A stretch of 64,000 nt of DNA from Skermanella sp. TT6 (lineage in GTDB: Bacteria > Pseudomonadota > Alphaproteobacteria > Azospirillales > Azospirillaceae): positions 124,001-188,000 of the forward strand of contig NZ_CP067421.1 of NCBI RefSeq assembly GCF_016653635.2. The letters run 5' to 3'. Of the stretch, positions 33,875 to 43,206 are shown one piece after another. The position numbers were made by a program, and so were the translations under genes. The first letter of the stretch is position 1; every line of letters begins with the position of its first letter. The notes below the pieces were generated by a model. The model saw only the letters and a list, made by a program, of their open reading frames with translations. It was not told the DNA's origin and did not search any database.

Positions 33875-35212
33875 ATGTCGTGGAACAACAAGGTCATCTG
33901 GTCGGAGGGATTGTTCCTGCGGCCGCAGCACCTTCAGCAAGCCGATCGCTACATGGAGAAGTTCGTCCGCGGCCGAACCCAGGCGCTGCGCGGTTACGGC
34001 TGGGGGTTCACCGAACTCCGCATCAACCGTGAACTGCTGAGCCTCGGCAAGATCGCCATCGAACATGCAGCCGGCGTCATGGAGGACGGCACGCCTTTCA
34101 CCATTCCCGACGAAGCCGATCAGCCGGCCCCCTTCGCTCCCCCCGGCAACCTGCGCAACGCGGTCATCCATCTGGCGCTGCCGGCCTATCAGCCGGGTGC
34201 AGCCGAAGCGGATGCCAGGACCGGAGATGAAGTCGTCACCCGCTACACGATCGCGGAACAGGACCTCGCCGACGGCAATGCCGGAGAACGGGAGCAGGTC
34301 GCGATCGACATCGGCCGCCTGCGCTTCCGGCTGATCGCCGAAGGCGCCGAACGGACGGGTTTCATCTCCATGCCGATCGTCCGCCTGATGGAGGTCCGAG
34401 CGGACCATCAGGTCGTCCTCGACGAGAGCTTCGTTCCTCCGGCGCTCGACTGCGCCTGCTCATCGGTCCTGGCCGGCTACGTGACCGAGATCGAGGGATT
34501 GCTGCATCACCGCGGCGAAGCCCTGGCGGCCCGCGTCTCGCAATCCGGGGCCAAGGGCGTCGCGGAAATCGCGGACTTCCTGATGCTCCAGATGATCAAC
34601 CGTCACGAACCGTCCTTCGCCCATGTGAGCCGGTGTTCCACGGTGCACCCCGAGACGCTGTACGGCCTGATGGTTCAGCTTGCCGGCGAGCTTGCCACCT
34701 ACGCCCGCCTGGACAAGCGGGCGCCTGCCTGTCCGGCATACCGGCACGAGGATCTGGCGGCGACGTTCCAGCCCGTCATCCAGTCGATCCGCCAGTCGCT
34801 GAACACCGTCCTGGAGCAGACGGCGATCCAGGTTCCGCTCCGCGAGCACAGGTACGGGATCCATCTGGCCGAAGTGAACGACCGGACCCTCTTCCGGACC
34901 TCGGCCTTCGTCCTGGCGGTACGCGCCGACGTCGAAGCGGAGCGGTTGCGCCGCGCCTTCCCCTCCCAGGTGAAGATCGGCCCGGTCGAGCGGATCAAGG
35001 AACTGGTCAACGTGGCTTTGCCGGGAATGGTCGTCGATCCGCTTCCGGTGGCGCCCCGCCAGATCCCGTTCCATGTCGGCGTGACTTACTTCGAGATCGA
35101 CCGGAACAGCGCCTTCTGGAAGGAGATGCAGACCTCCGGCGGCCTGGCGCTGCATGTCGCGGGTGATTTTCCCAACCTCGAAATGACCCTCTGGGCGATC
35201 CGCGGCGATTGA
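33875..35212 (+). CDS. tssK: Type VI secretion baseplate protein TssK
   Basis: A 445-residue TssK (ImpJ/VasE), the trimeric baseplate protein that links to the TssL-TssM membrane complex. The N-terminus SWNNKVIWSEGLFLRPQHLQ is the family hallmark. P-I-V-R-L-M-E-V, SSVLAGYVTEIEGLL and the C-terminal Y-F-E-I-D-R-N-S-A-F-W also match. I use the ATG at 33875 because the upstream in-frame codons are not conserved. It heads the plus-strand arm. Confidence 0.95.
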   Translation: MSWNNKVIWSEGLFLRPQHLQQADRYMEKFVRGRTQALRGYGWGFTELRINRELLSLGKIAIEHAAGVMEDGTPFTIPDEADQPAPFAPPGNLRNAVIHLALPAYQPGAAEADARTGDEVVTRYTIAEQDLADGNAGEREQVAIDIGRLRFRLIAEGAERTGFISMPIVRLMEVRADHQVVLDESFVPPALDCACSSVLAGYVTEIEGLLHHRGEALAARVSQSGAKGVAEIADFLMLQMINRHEPSFAHVSRCSTVHPETLYGLMVQLAGELATYARLDKRAPACPAYRHEDLAATFQPVIQSIRQSLNTVLEQTAIQVPLREHRYGIHLAEVNDRTLFRTSAFVLAVRADVEAERLRRAFPSQVKIGPVERIKELVNVALPGMVVDPLPVAPRQIPFHVGVTYFEIDRNSAFWKEMQTSGGLALHVAGDFPNLEMTLWAIRGD

Positions 35213-35269
35213 GCGCCGCGACCGGCCCCTTCGTCCCGCCCATCCGTCCAGCCGTGGAGGCACGAACCC

Positions 35270-36592
35270 ATGCCATTGGTCTTGCGCGTCGAGGGACCGG
35301 GAACGATCCGGTACCGCGGGTCGGACTTGCCCGAGCTGATCGAGATCGACGACCGGCTGACGGTCGGCCGCGACGAGAGGAACGACCTCGTCCTGAGCGA
35401 CGAACGACGGGGCATCTCGACCGAACATTGCCGCATCGAACGCATCGACCGGGATTATGCGGTGACCGACCGCAGCCGCAACGGCACCTTCCTCAATGAC
35501 GACACCGTGGCGATCGGACTTGGCAAGCATGCTCCGCTGAAGGCCGGCGACGTGATCCGGATCGGCGAATTCGCCCTTCATGTCGTCTCGGTACAGGCGC
35601 TCATGCCGCTTCCGGTTCCTGAAGAACCGCACCCTCCGCCCGCCGAAGCCTTTTCCGAACCGCAAGTCCCCGGCCCGGCGCGATCGATGTGGCCGCCCGA
35701 CGACGGCGAACAGCCGGCCGAAGACATGACCTTCCGGGGCGTCGGCAGAAACGCTTTCGCGGACCATCTGCGGCCGGAAGCCTCGGTCTTTGTGGCACCC
35801 GCCGTCGGGCGCGAACGGATTCCGGACGATTGGAAATTTCCAGCCGAAACGCCACCCCGCGACATCGGAAGGATCGAACGCCCACCGCCGGCTGACGTGA
35901 CCAAGCCGGTCGGCATCGACAAGCCGGCCCCGATCGACGATCCGACGGAAGACCCGGCGTCGAAAGCGGTCGATGCGATGCTCAACATCTGCGGGTTGAC
36001 GCGAGGCGACGTGCCGGACGATCGCCTTGTCGAAGTGATGAGCCGCATGGCGCACGCCTTCCGCATAGCGGTCGGCAATCTCCACGCCATGCTGCTCGCA
36101 CGCTCGGAAGCCAAGCAGGAATTCGGGGCCGAGCGGACGATGATCGCGCGGCTGGACAACAATGCGCTGAAGTTTCCGATGGACATGAACGCCGCCCTGA
36201 GGACGCTGATGATGAACGACATGGCCGGCTTCCTGCCGGCGGAGCGGGCGGTCGCCCAGGCCTTCGACGATATCAAGGCTCATCAGGTAAGCCTGCTGGC
36301 CACCACCCAGGCGACGCTTCAGATGCTGGTGCGCCAATTGGCGCCGGGATCGGTCACCGCCGGGATGAAACGCGGCCCCATGGCCGGATGGGTACCGATC
36401 CTCGCCAAGGCGCGCGCCTGGGACCGTTATGTTGAGTTGCACGGCAGCATCGACGACGATCTCGCGGCCGGCGACATGAGGATGCCGGCCGACATGTCGC
36501 CCCGTGCCTCCGCGCCGCGCTCGGCGGACGGCCGGCCGCTCCGCCGAAGGGCGAAGCCGGCAACTCCCGCGACCGGGAGCCCGACGTCATGA
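35270..36592 (+). CDS. tagH: T6SS FHA-domain protein TagH/Fha
   Basis: A 440-residue protein with an N-terminal forkhead-associated domain (about residues 25-105: L-T-V-G-R-D-E-R-N-D, then I-S-x-E-H-C-R-I, then D-R-S-R-N-G-T-F-L-N), which binds phosphothreonine. A proline-rich linker and a C-terminal type VI FHA-associated region (about 225-410) follow. In other T6SSs, Fha binds a target phosphorylated by the PpkA-type kinase to activate secretion, and a kinase gene lies five genes downstream here. It overlaps tssL by 4 bases. Confidence 0.92.
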   Translation: MPLVLRVEGPGTIRYRGSDLPELIEIDDRLTVGRDERNDLVLSDERRGISTEHCRIERIDRDYAVTDRSRNGTFLNDDTVAIGLGKHAPLKAGDVIRIGEFALHVVSVQALMPLPVPEEPHPPPAEAFSEPQVPGPARSMWPPDDGEQPAEDMTFRGVGRNAFADHLRPEASVFVAPAVGRERIPDDWKFPAETPPRDIGRIERPPPADVTKPVGIDKPAPIDDPTEDPASKAVDAMLNICGLTRGDVPDDRLVEVMSRMAHAFRIAVGNLHAMLLARSEAKQEFGAERTMIARLDNNALKFPMDMNAALRTLMMNDMAGFLPAERAVAQAFDDIKAHQVSLLATTQATLQMLVRQLAPGSVTAGMKRGPMAGWVPILAKARAWDRYVELHGSIDDDLAAGDMRMPADMSPRASAPRSADGRPLRRRAKPATPATGSPTS

Positions 36593-37893
36593 CCGCCGAC
36601 CGGACCGCGATCATTCCCGCCGACGTCTTCCTGGGTCTCCAGCGGGGCTACGACACGGTTGACCCGCCAGGGCAGGACTCGTCCAGGCCGTGGGAGCGGA
36701 TCAGCCTCGGCCGTACCAGTCCGCTCGTCATGGCGGCGGCACCGCTGCTCAGCCTGTGCGGGCGCATCAGGAGCCAGGCGTCGCATGCCGACGTCGATAC
36801 CCTGCGCCTGCATGTCCTGGGCGAGATCGACCGTTTCGAGCGCAGGATCACGCCTCTCGGCCTGTCGGCGCGTTCGATCCGGGCGGGCAAGTACGCTCTC
36901 TGCGCGACGATAGACGATATCGTCCTCAATACCCCCTGGGGCGGCAACAGTGTCTGGACGACCCGGAGCATGGTCGGCACGCTGTTCAGCGAAACCTGGG
37001 GCGGCGATCGCTTCTTCGACCTGCTGGCCCAGCTGAAGCGGGATCCCGGAAACAACATCGACCTGATCGAGCTGCTCTATTACTGCATCAGCCTCGGTTT
37101 CGAGGGAAAGTACCGGATAGCGCCGCGCGGCGCGTCGGAACTCGCCACGGTTCGCGAGGACCTGTATCGCCTGATCTGCAACGTCCGGGGCGACTTCGAG
37201 CGCGACATCTCTCCGCACTGGCGCGGTACCGGCCTCGGACATCGCGGCCCCGATGCCGTGGTGCCGCCCTGGATCGCCGCGGCAGTGGCTGCGGCCTTGC
37301 TGATCCTGCTCATCTGCGGTCTCGCCCTCGCGATCAACCGGCGCTCCGATGCCATGTTTTCGGACTTGGCGGCCCTGCCGCCGGCCGGCGCCGTCGATCT
37401 GATCCGTGCGGCCCCCGCCCCGCCGCCCCCTCCCCCGCCGCCGGAGGTCGCCGCCGGCCGGACGGAAGCGCTGCGGAAGTTCCTGGAACCCGAGATCCGC
37501 GACGGGCTGGTATCGGTGCGGGAGGATGCCCAGACGATCGGCGTCCGGATCGCGGGGGACGGGATGTTCTCCTCCGGCCGCGCCGACGTGCTTGAGCGGT
37601 TCGAGCCCCTGCTAGCCCGCATCGGCCAGGCGCTGAACGACCAGCCGGGCGAGATCCTGGTCACCGGCCATACCGACAGCCTGCCGATCCGCTCCCTGAA
37701 GTTCCCGTCCAACTGGGACCTCTCGCTGGCGCGAGCGAAGGCGGCGGCCGCCCTGATCGGCGGGGCCATGGCGGATCCGTCGCGGCTGACCTCGGAAGGG
37801 AAAGACTCGAGCCAGCCGGTCGCCTCGAACGACACGGACCAAGGGCGCAAACTGAACCGGCGGATCGAGCTGGTCATCCTCAAGGCCCAATGA
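36589..37893 (+). CDS. tssL: Type VI secretion membrane protein TssL with C-terminal OmpA domain
   Basis: A 434-residue TssL (ImpK/DotU-type). The cytoplasmic DotU domain covers about residues 40-215 (L-R-L-H-V-L-G-E-I-D-R-F, L-C-A-T-I-D-D-I-V-L-N-T-P-W-G, E-L-L-Y-Y-C-I-S-L-G-F-E-G-K-Y-R). One transmembrane helix lies near 227-247, then a proline-rich linker of nine prolines and a periplasmic OmpA-like domain (V-T-G-H-T-D-S-L-P, N-R-R-I-E-L-V) that can bind peptidoglycan. No tssJ gene is present, so this OmpA part may anchor the complex. Threonines near the N-terminus could be kinase targets, as known for Agrobacterium TssL. Confidence 0.94.
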   Translation: MTADRTAIIPADVFLGLQRGYDTVDPPGQDSSRPWERISLGRTSPLVMAAAPLLSLCGRIRSQASHADVDTLRLHVLGEIDRFERRITPLGLSARSIRAGKYALCATIDDIVLNTPWGGNSVWTTRSMVGTLFSETWGGDRFFDLLAQLKRDPGNNIDLIELLYYCISLGFEGKYRIAPRGASELATVREDLYRLICNVRGDFERDISPHWRGTGLGHRGPDAVVPPWIAAAVAAALLILLICGLALAINRRSDAMFSDLAALPPAGAVDLIRAAPAPPPPPPPPEVAAGRTEALRKFLEPEIRDGLVSVREDAQTIGVRIAGDGMFSSGRADVLERFEPLLARIGQALNDQPGEILVTGHTDSLPIRSLKFPSNWDLSLARAKAAAALIGGAMADPSRLTSEGKDSSQPVASNDTDQGRKLNRRIELVILKAQ

Positions 37894-40800
37894 GGGAAAA
37901 ATCGATGATCGATGCTCTGAAGCTGCCGATCTCCCCGCGGACGGGGTTCATTCTCTGCGGCCTCGCCGTCGTTTCCGGGACGGCCTTCGTCATCGGGCCG
38001 CTGATTTCGATCGGTGGCGCCGATCCCTTCTCCAGCCTTGCCGGCAGGATCGGCTTCGCCGCGCTGGCACCGGGGATCTACGGCGTGACGAGGCTGGTCG
38101 AGAGCTGGAGGACGTTCCGGCAGAACGCGGCCATGCTCGATACGGCGGTCAGGCCGGACGCCGATGCCGCCGGCGGGGCCGAGGACGTCCGGGAAAGCGC
38201 GGAGATAGCCCGGCGCCTGCGGGAAGCCCTGTCGGTGCTCAGGAAGCGCCGCTTCCAGGGAGCCGCGGGCAAACGCTGGCTGTACCAGATCCCCTGGTAC
38301 GTCATCATCGGACCGCCGGGTTCCGGCAAGACGACGGCGCTGGTCAATGCCGGCCTCAGCTTCCCGCTTGCCGACCGGTTCGGCCGGAATGCCATGCGCG
38401 GCATCGGCGGGACGCGAAGCTGCGACTGGTGGTTCACCGACGAGGCCGTGCTGATCGACACCGCCGGCCGCTACACGACCCAGGACAGCGATGCCGGCAA
38501 GGACCATGCCGCCTGGCTGGGCTTCCTGCGCCTGCTGAGGCGGTATCGCCGCCGCCAGCCGCTGAACGGGCTGCTGGTGGCGATCGCGGTCGACGAGGTG
38601 ACCGAAGGCGGGGAGGAGGCGCGTCTGGCGCATGCCCGGCTGATCCGCCGACGCATTCAGGAAGTCCAGGCCGAGTTGCAGATCCGCTTGCCGGTCTACC
38701 TGCTCCTGACCAAGGCGGACCTGATCTCCGGCTTTATCGAGTTCTTCGACGATCTCGGCCGCGAGGGCCGGCAGTCCGTCTGGGGCTTCACCTTCGACTG
38801 GGGTGGAAACCGGGATGGTGATCCGGACGTCACGCCGGTGGACCGCTTCGGCGGCGAATTCGACGCGCTGGTCGGCCGGCTGGACGAAAGGCTGATCGAC
38901 CGGCTGCATCAGGAAAGCGATGGCGCTCGGCGCAATGTCGTCTACGGCTTTCCGCATCAGGTCGCCAGCATCAAGGACGCGCTGATCCAATTCGTCGAGG
39001 AGGCGTTCCGACCGAACTCCTTCGAGCAGGAGATCATGCTGCGCGGCGCCTATTTCGTCAGCGGCACCCAGGTCGGCACGCCGATCGACCGCGTCCTGTC
39101 CGCCATGAGAAGGAGCTTCGGGATCGGTCCCCAGCCGAAAGCGGCCGGTATCCAGGCGAAGCGCAGCTATTTCCTGACCCGCCTGCTGCGCGAGGTGGTG
39201 TTCGGCGAAGCCGGGTTGGCAAATGCCGATCCCCGGATCGAGCGGCACCGGCGCCGGATCGCCTGGAGCCTCCATGGCGCGATCGCCGTCCTGTGCGTCG
39301 CGGCCGCCGGGGTGGCGGGGGCCGGCTACATGCTCAACCGCACGCTGATCGCGAAGGTCGAGGCCGCCGCGGGCGACTACGCCTCGAAGGCGCGGGAGAT
39401 GGACCTGGACCAGGTCGGCGATCTCGACCTCGCCCGTGTCCTGCCCCTGCTCAACGAGGTGCGCGACTTGCCCACCGGCTATGCGGAACGCGATCTGCCG
39501 CGTTCGTGGGTGGCGGGCCTGGGCCTGGACCAGACCGAAAAGCTCGGCTCGCAAACGGTCGGCGCCTATCGCCGCATCCTCGGCTCCGTACTGCTGCCGC
39601 GCCTGATCCTGAGATTGGAGGACCAGCTCCGCAGGCGCCCCGACGAACCGGAGTTCCTCTATCAGGCCCTGAAGGCCTATCTCATGCTCGGCGGACAGGG
39701 GCCGATGGACCGCGCGTTCGTCGGGCGCTGGTTCGAGTTCGAGATCAGGGCATCCTATCCCGACCAGCAGGACGCCCGGCTGCGGCAGGATCTCGGCGGC
39801 CACATCAAGGCCCTGCTCGAGCGTCCGTTGCCGCAAGTCGGCCTGGACGGCGATCTGGTGAGCCAGCTCCGCGCCGTCCTGAAACAGACTTCGCTCGCCA
39901 AGCAGACGCTCGACGCGATCGCCGCCGGTCCGGAGGCCGCGGCACTTCCCACCTGGACGATAGCCGATCATGCCGGCCCGGCCGGTACCTGGGTCTTCCG
40001 CCGCGCCAGCGGCCTGCCGCTCGCCGACGGCATTCCCGGCCTCTATACCCGCGACGGCTTCTTCAGGACCTTCCTGCCGCTGCTGCCCCATTACGCGGCG
40101 ACGACGCGGCAGGAGGCGTGGGTCCTTGGCACCGGGCCGGCGACGTCGAGCCCGGAAGCCGAGGCGCAGCACGAACGCGATACCGTCGGTCTCTATCTCC
40201 AGGCGTTCGCGCTCCGATGGGACGGGCTGCTGGGCGACGTCGCCGTCAATCCGGCGAAATCCTACGACGATGCGTTGCGCACGCTGAGCATCCTGTCGTC
40301 GCCGACCTCGCCGATCCGCCTTCTGGTCGTCTCGGCCGGCACCGAGACCACGCTCGCACAGCCGGCCGGCGACGCGGCGCCCCCGGACCGTCAGGCGATG
40401 GCGGACGAGAAGCTCGCCAATCTCCTGCTTCGGCAGCGGAACCCCGACAGCATCGCCGCCCTGGCGGAGCGTTTCAGCGGCGAGCATTTCCGGGAGCTGC
40501 ACGCCCTGAGCACGGTTCCGCCCGGCAGCCCGGCCGGCGCCCAACCTAGGATCGACGAGGTGATCGTCAGCCTCGGCAATCTCTACCGCTCGCTCAACCA
40601 GACCCGCTTCGGGGGAGCAAGCTCCGGGGACGCGCGGGGCGGCGGCCAGATCACGCCGCTGCAAGGCAGCGCCGACGGCGCGGCTGCCCTGGCCGAGATC
40701 GATGCGCAGGCCGCCAGCCTGCCGGCCCCGGTGCGCAACTGGATCACCGGCATCAGCCGGACCAGTTCCTCCCTGTCGGCGGACGGCGTTCGTCAACGGC

Positions 40801-41504
40801 TCACCGATGCGTGGCTTGGGAACGGCGGTCGGTTCTGTGCCCAGGCGACGGCCGGCCGCTACCCCTTCGACAGGAACGGCGCCGACGAAATCTCGCTCGA
40901 GGACTTCGCCCGGCTCTTCGCGAAAGGCGGGCTGATCGACAGCTTCTTCGAACAGAACCTGGCTGCCTTCGTGGACAAGTCTTCCAAGCCCTGGCGATGG
41001 CGCAAGTTCGGCTCGGTCGATCTGAAGCTGTCGCGGGAGTCCCTTGCCCAGTTCGAGCGGGCGGCACTGATCCGCGACGGCATGTTCCCGCCCGGCAGCG
41101 CCAGGCCGGAGGCCGGCTTCCGCTTGACGCTGGTGCGCACCAGTCCCGGAACGGACGGGATCGACGTCTCCGTCGGCGGCAGGACCGCCAGCCTTGTCGC
41201 GGGGAACGCCCGGTCGGCGCAACTGAGCTGGCCCGGGAACGATCCCGCCGCCGGCACGAGCGTGACCTTCAGGTCCGGTCTTCCCGACGCGCGTCCGGCC
41301 ACGATCGCCATCGACGGTCCCTGGTCGCTGTTCCGCCTGCTCGACCGGAGCCTGCTTCGGGCCGACGCCGCGACGCGCGATCGTCTGTCCGTCCGGATCG
41401 CCGACGGTCCCGCGGAGGCCGATCTCTTCCTTCAGGAAAGCAGCCTTGCAAACCCGTTCGGGTCCAATCCCGCCGGCGCCTTCCGCTGCCCCGGAACGCT
41501 CTGA
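37890..41504 (+). CDS. tssM: Type VI secretion membrane protein TssM (IcmF)
   Basis: A 1204-residue TssM (ImpL/IcmF). Two transmembrane helices lie in the first 70 residues. The cytoplasmic GTPase/ATPase-like domain has an intact Walker A, GPPGSGKT, at about 141-148, and D-T-A-G-R-Y. A third transmembrane helix near 468-488 (GAIAVLCVAAAGVAGAGY) precedes the large periplasmic IcmF-related region. The C-terminal domain reads S-L-V-A-G-N-A-R and W-P-G-N-D. ATG 37890 overlaps the tssL stop. The in-frame ATG 37905, with GAGGG before it, is an alternative start. Confidence 0.95.
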   Translation: MREKSMIDALKLPISPRTGFILCGLAVVSGTAFVIGPLISIGGADPFSSLAGRIGFAALAPGIYGVTRLVESWRTFRQNAAMLDTAVRPDADAAGGAEDVRESAEIARRLREALSVLRKRRFQGAAGKRWLYQIPWYVIIGPPGSGKTTALVNAGLSFPLADRFGRNAMRGIGGTRSCDWWFTDEAVLIDTAGRYTTQDSDAGKDHAAWLGFLRLLRRYRRRQPLNGLLVAIAVDEVTEGGEEARLAHARLIRRRIQEVQAELQIRLPVYLLLTKADLISGFIEFFDDLGREGRQSVWGFTFDWGGNRDGDPDVTPVDRFGGEFDALVGRLDERLIDRLHQESDGARRNVVYGFPHQVASIKDALIQFVEEAFRPNSFEQEIMLRGAYFVSGTQVGTPIDRVLSAMRRSFGIGPQPKAAGIQAKRSYFLTRLLREVVFGEAGLANADPRIERHRRRIAWSLHGAIAVLCVAAAGVAGAGYMLNRTLIAKVEAAAGDYASKAREMDLDQVGDLDLARVLPLLNEVRDLPTGYAERDLPRSWVAGLGLDQTEKLGSQTVGAYRRILGSVLLPRLILRLEDQLRRRPDEPEFLYQALKAYLMLGGQGPMDRAFVGRWFEFEIRASYPDQQDARLRQDLGGHIKALLERPLPQVGLDGDLVSQLRAVLKQTSLAKQTLDAIAAGPEAAALPTWTIADHAGPAGTWVFRRASGLPLADGIPGLYTRDGFFRTFLPLLPHYAATTRQEAWVLGTGPATSSPEAEAQHERDTVGLYLQAFALRWDGLLGDVAVNPAKSYDDALRTLSILSSPTSPIRLLVVSAGTETTLAQPAGDAAPPDRQAMADEKLANLLLRQRNPDSIAALAERFSGEHFRELHALSTVPPGSPAGAQPRIDEVIVSLGNLYRSLNQTRFGGASSGDARGGGQITPLQGSADGAAALAEIDAQAASLPAPVRNWITGISRTSSSLSADGVRQRLTDAWLGNGGRFCAQATAGRYPFDRNGADEISLEDFARLFAKGGLIDSFFEQNLAAFVDKSSKPWRWRKFGSVDLKLSRESLAQFERAALIRDGMFPPGSARPEAGFRLTLVRTSPGTDGIDVSVGGRTASLVAGNARSAQLSWPGNDPAAGTSVTFRSGLPDARPATIAIDGPWSLFRLLDRSLLRADAATRDRLSVRIADGPAEADLFLQESSLANPFGSNPAGAFRCPGTL

Positions 41505-41519
41505 CCAGGAACCTATCTC

Positions 41520-42269
41520 ATGACCGTTCTGCGCATCGGCTATTACGGAAAGCTTCCCGCCAGAGCCGACTTCGTCGGCCGCCGTCTTCCCGAGGATTTC
41601 ATCGAGCCCTGGGATGCCTGGATGCAATCGGCTCTCTCGGCCGGAGAGGCTGCGGGCGGCGAGGCCTGGAGGCAGCGCTTCCTGGAATCACCCACTTGGC
41701 GTTTCGCCCTGCCGGCCGGTTCCTGCGGCCGTACCGGCTGGACCGGAGCCCTTCGCCCGAGCGTGGATGCGGTCGGGCGCTGCTTTCCGTTCGTGCTGGC
41801 GGCGGAACTGCCGGGCGCCGCCGACATCCTCGCCGTCATGGATGCCGGTTCGGGATGGTACGAGACCTTGGAAGCGATGGCCGGCGCTACCGCCCGGCCA
41901 GACTTCGACCTCGAATGGCTGGACCGGCCGCTGCCGTCCCTCCGGTCCGCCGCCGGCGGCAGGGATCCATGGCCGTCGCTCGGCGGCATCTATTCCGGAG
42001 GGCTCTGGCACCGACTCCCCAGCATCCTGGCGGCGACGGCGGCACTGCGCCGGCAGCCATCGTCCGGGCGGGCGGCGGCGATCTGGTGGACGGCCGGCAC
42101 GCCGGCGTTCGGATCCGGCATCGCCCTGACCTCGGGACTGATCCCTCCCGCCGCCTTCCCCGCCCTGATCGACGGTTCCTGGCGCGACCATGGCTGGACG
42201 GTGACGGACGGCACGGCGCAGGCCCACGATCCGGGCCCGGCCCCGCCGGAATGGGATCGGACGGCATGA
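41520..42269 (+). CDS. tagF: T6SS-associated protein TagF
   Basis: A 249-residue TagF (ImpM, BMA_A0400-type) protein. The opening GYYGKLPARADFVGRRLP is the family signature, with WRFALPAGSCG and R-P-S-V-D-A-V-G-R-C-F-P-F following. TagF is a post-translational negative regulator acting on Fha in other systems. In Agrobacterium it is fused to the phosphatase PppA, but here no PP2C domain is attached and none is encoded nearby. It follows tssM by 15 bases. Confidence 0.92.
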   Translation: MTVLRIGYYGKLPARADFVGRRLPEDFIEPWDAWMQSALSAGEAAGGEAWRQRFLESPTWRFALPAGSCGRTGWTGALRPSVDAVGRCFPFVLAAELPGAADILAVMDAGSGWYETLEAMAGATARPDFDLEWLDRPLPSLRSAAGGRDPWPSLGGIYSGGLWHRLPSILAATAALRRQPSSGRAAAIWWTAGTPAFGSGIALTSGLIPPAAFPALIDGSWRDHGWTVTDGTAQAHDPGPAPPEWDRTA

Positions 42270-42291
42270 CATCGATCATAAGGAGGTCGCC

Positions 42292-43164
42292 ATGCGGCTG
42301 ATCGTGAAGTTCAACCTGGTGATCACGCTAGCTTTCTTGACCGGTCTGATCGTGTCGGCCCTGCTGATGCGGGAGAAGTTCGTTGCCGATGCCCGCACCG
42401 AGGTCCTCGCGAACGCCCGGATCATGATGCAGTCCAGCGACTCGATCATGCGCTACACCGAGCAGGAGGTCACCCCGCTGCCGCAGGCGCTCGGGCATGA
42501 CAAGTTCGTCAGGGCGGCGGTACCGTTCTTCGCGGCCGGGTCGATCTTCGAGGACCTGCGCCGGCATTACCCGGACTATTCGGTCCGCAACGTGGCGCTC
42601 AACCCGACCAATCCGCGGGATCGTCCGACCGAGTCCGAAGCCGACATCGTGAACGGTTTCCGGTCCTTTCCCGACCGGACCGAAATGGTGACCGAGCGGC
42701 AGACGCCGAACGGCCCGATCATGAGCCTGTCGCGCCCGCTGGTCGCGGCGCCGGATTGCCTCGCCTGCCACAGCACGCCGGCCAATGCGCCGCCTGCCAT
42801 GATCGACACCTACGGCAGCGCCAACGGCTTCGGCTGGCAACCCAACGAGACCGTTGGGGCGCAGATCGTCTCGGTGCCCCTCAGCCTGCCGCTCGCACGG
42901 GCCGAAGAGGCCGTCGCCCACCTGCTGCTCACCTGCGGGACGGTCTTCCTGGCCGTCCTCGCCGTGCTGAACCTCTTTCTCTATCACCTCGTCGTCAAGC
43001 CGATCCGGGATATGGCGAGGATCGCCAGCGACGTCAGCCTGGGCAAGCCGGACACGCCGGAATACGAGCGCCGGGGCAGCGACGAGATCGCGACCCTCAG
43101 CCTGTCGTTCAACCGGATGCGCCGCAGCCTGGAAGGCGCCCTTCGACTGATCGAGGGCACATGA
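42292..43164 (+). CDS. Membrane haem-motif sensor: Tll0287-like (DUF3365) domain plus HAMP, no output domain
   Basis: A 290-residue protein with a helix at about 5-25, a periplasmic region of about 180 residues, a second helix near 206-232 and a cytoplasmic HAMP domain (about 233-286, V-V-K-P-I-R-D-M ... D-E-I-A-T-L-S). The periplasmic part resembles the Tll0287-like sensing fold and carries one c-type haem motif, C-L-A-C-H at 156-160. The protein stops after HAMP, with no kinase, cyclase or methyl-accepting domain. AAGGAG precedes the ATG. It lies between tagF and a protein kinase gene 42 bases downstream. I infer a redox or ligand sensor that signals to the kinase. Confidence 0.85.
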   Translation: MRLIVKFNLVITLAFLTGLIVSALLMREKFVADARTEVLANARIMMQSSDSIMRYTEQEVTPLPQALGHDKFVRAAVPFFAAGSIFEDLRRHYPDYSVRNVALNPTNPRDRPTESEADIVNGFRSFPDRTEMVTERQTPNGPIMSLSRPLVAAPDCLACHSTPANAPPAMIDTYGSANGFGWQPNETVGAQIVSVPLSLPLARAEEAVAHLLLTCGTVFLAVLAVLNLFLYHLVVKPIRDMARIASDVSLGKPDTPEYERRGSDEIATLSLSFNRMRRSLEGALRLIEGT

Positions 43165-43206
43165 CCGCCTTGCCGGAAAATCCGCACGACAGGGAGAGCA
43201 TCGTCG

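Noticed and set aside
37080-41627. A 1515-codon open frame antisense to tssL and tssM
   Set aside because: It mirrors the high-GC codon pattern of the real genes, has no family features and would overlap two clearly recognised T6SS genes.
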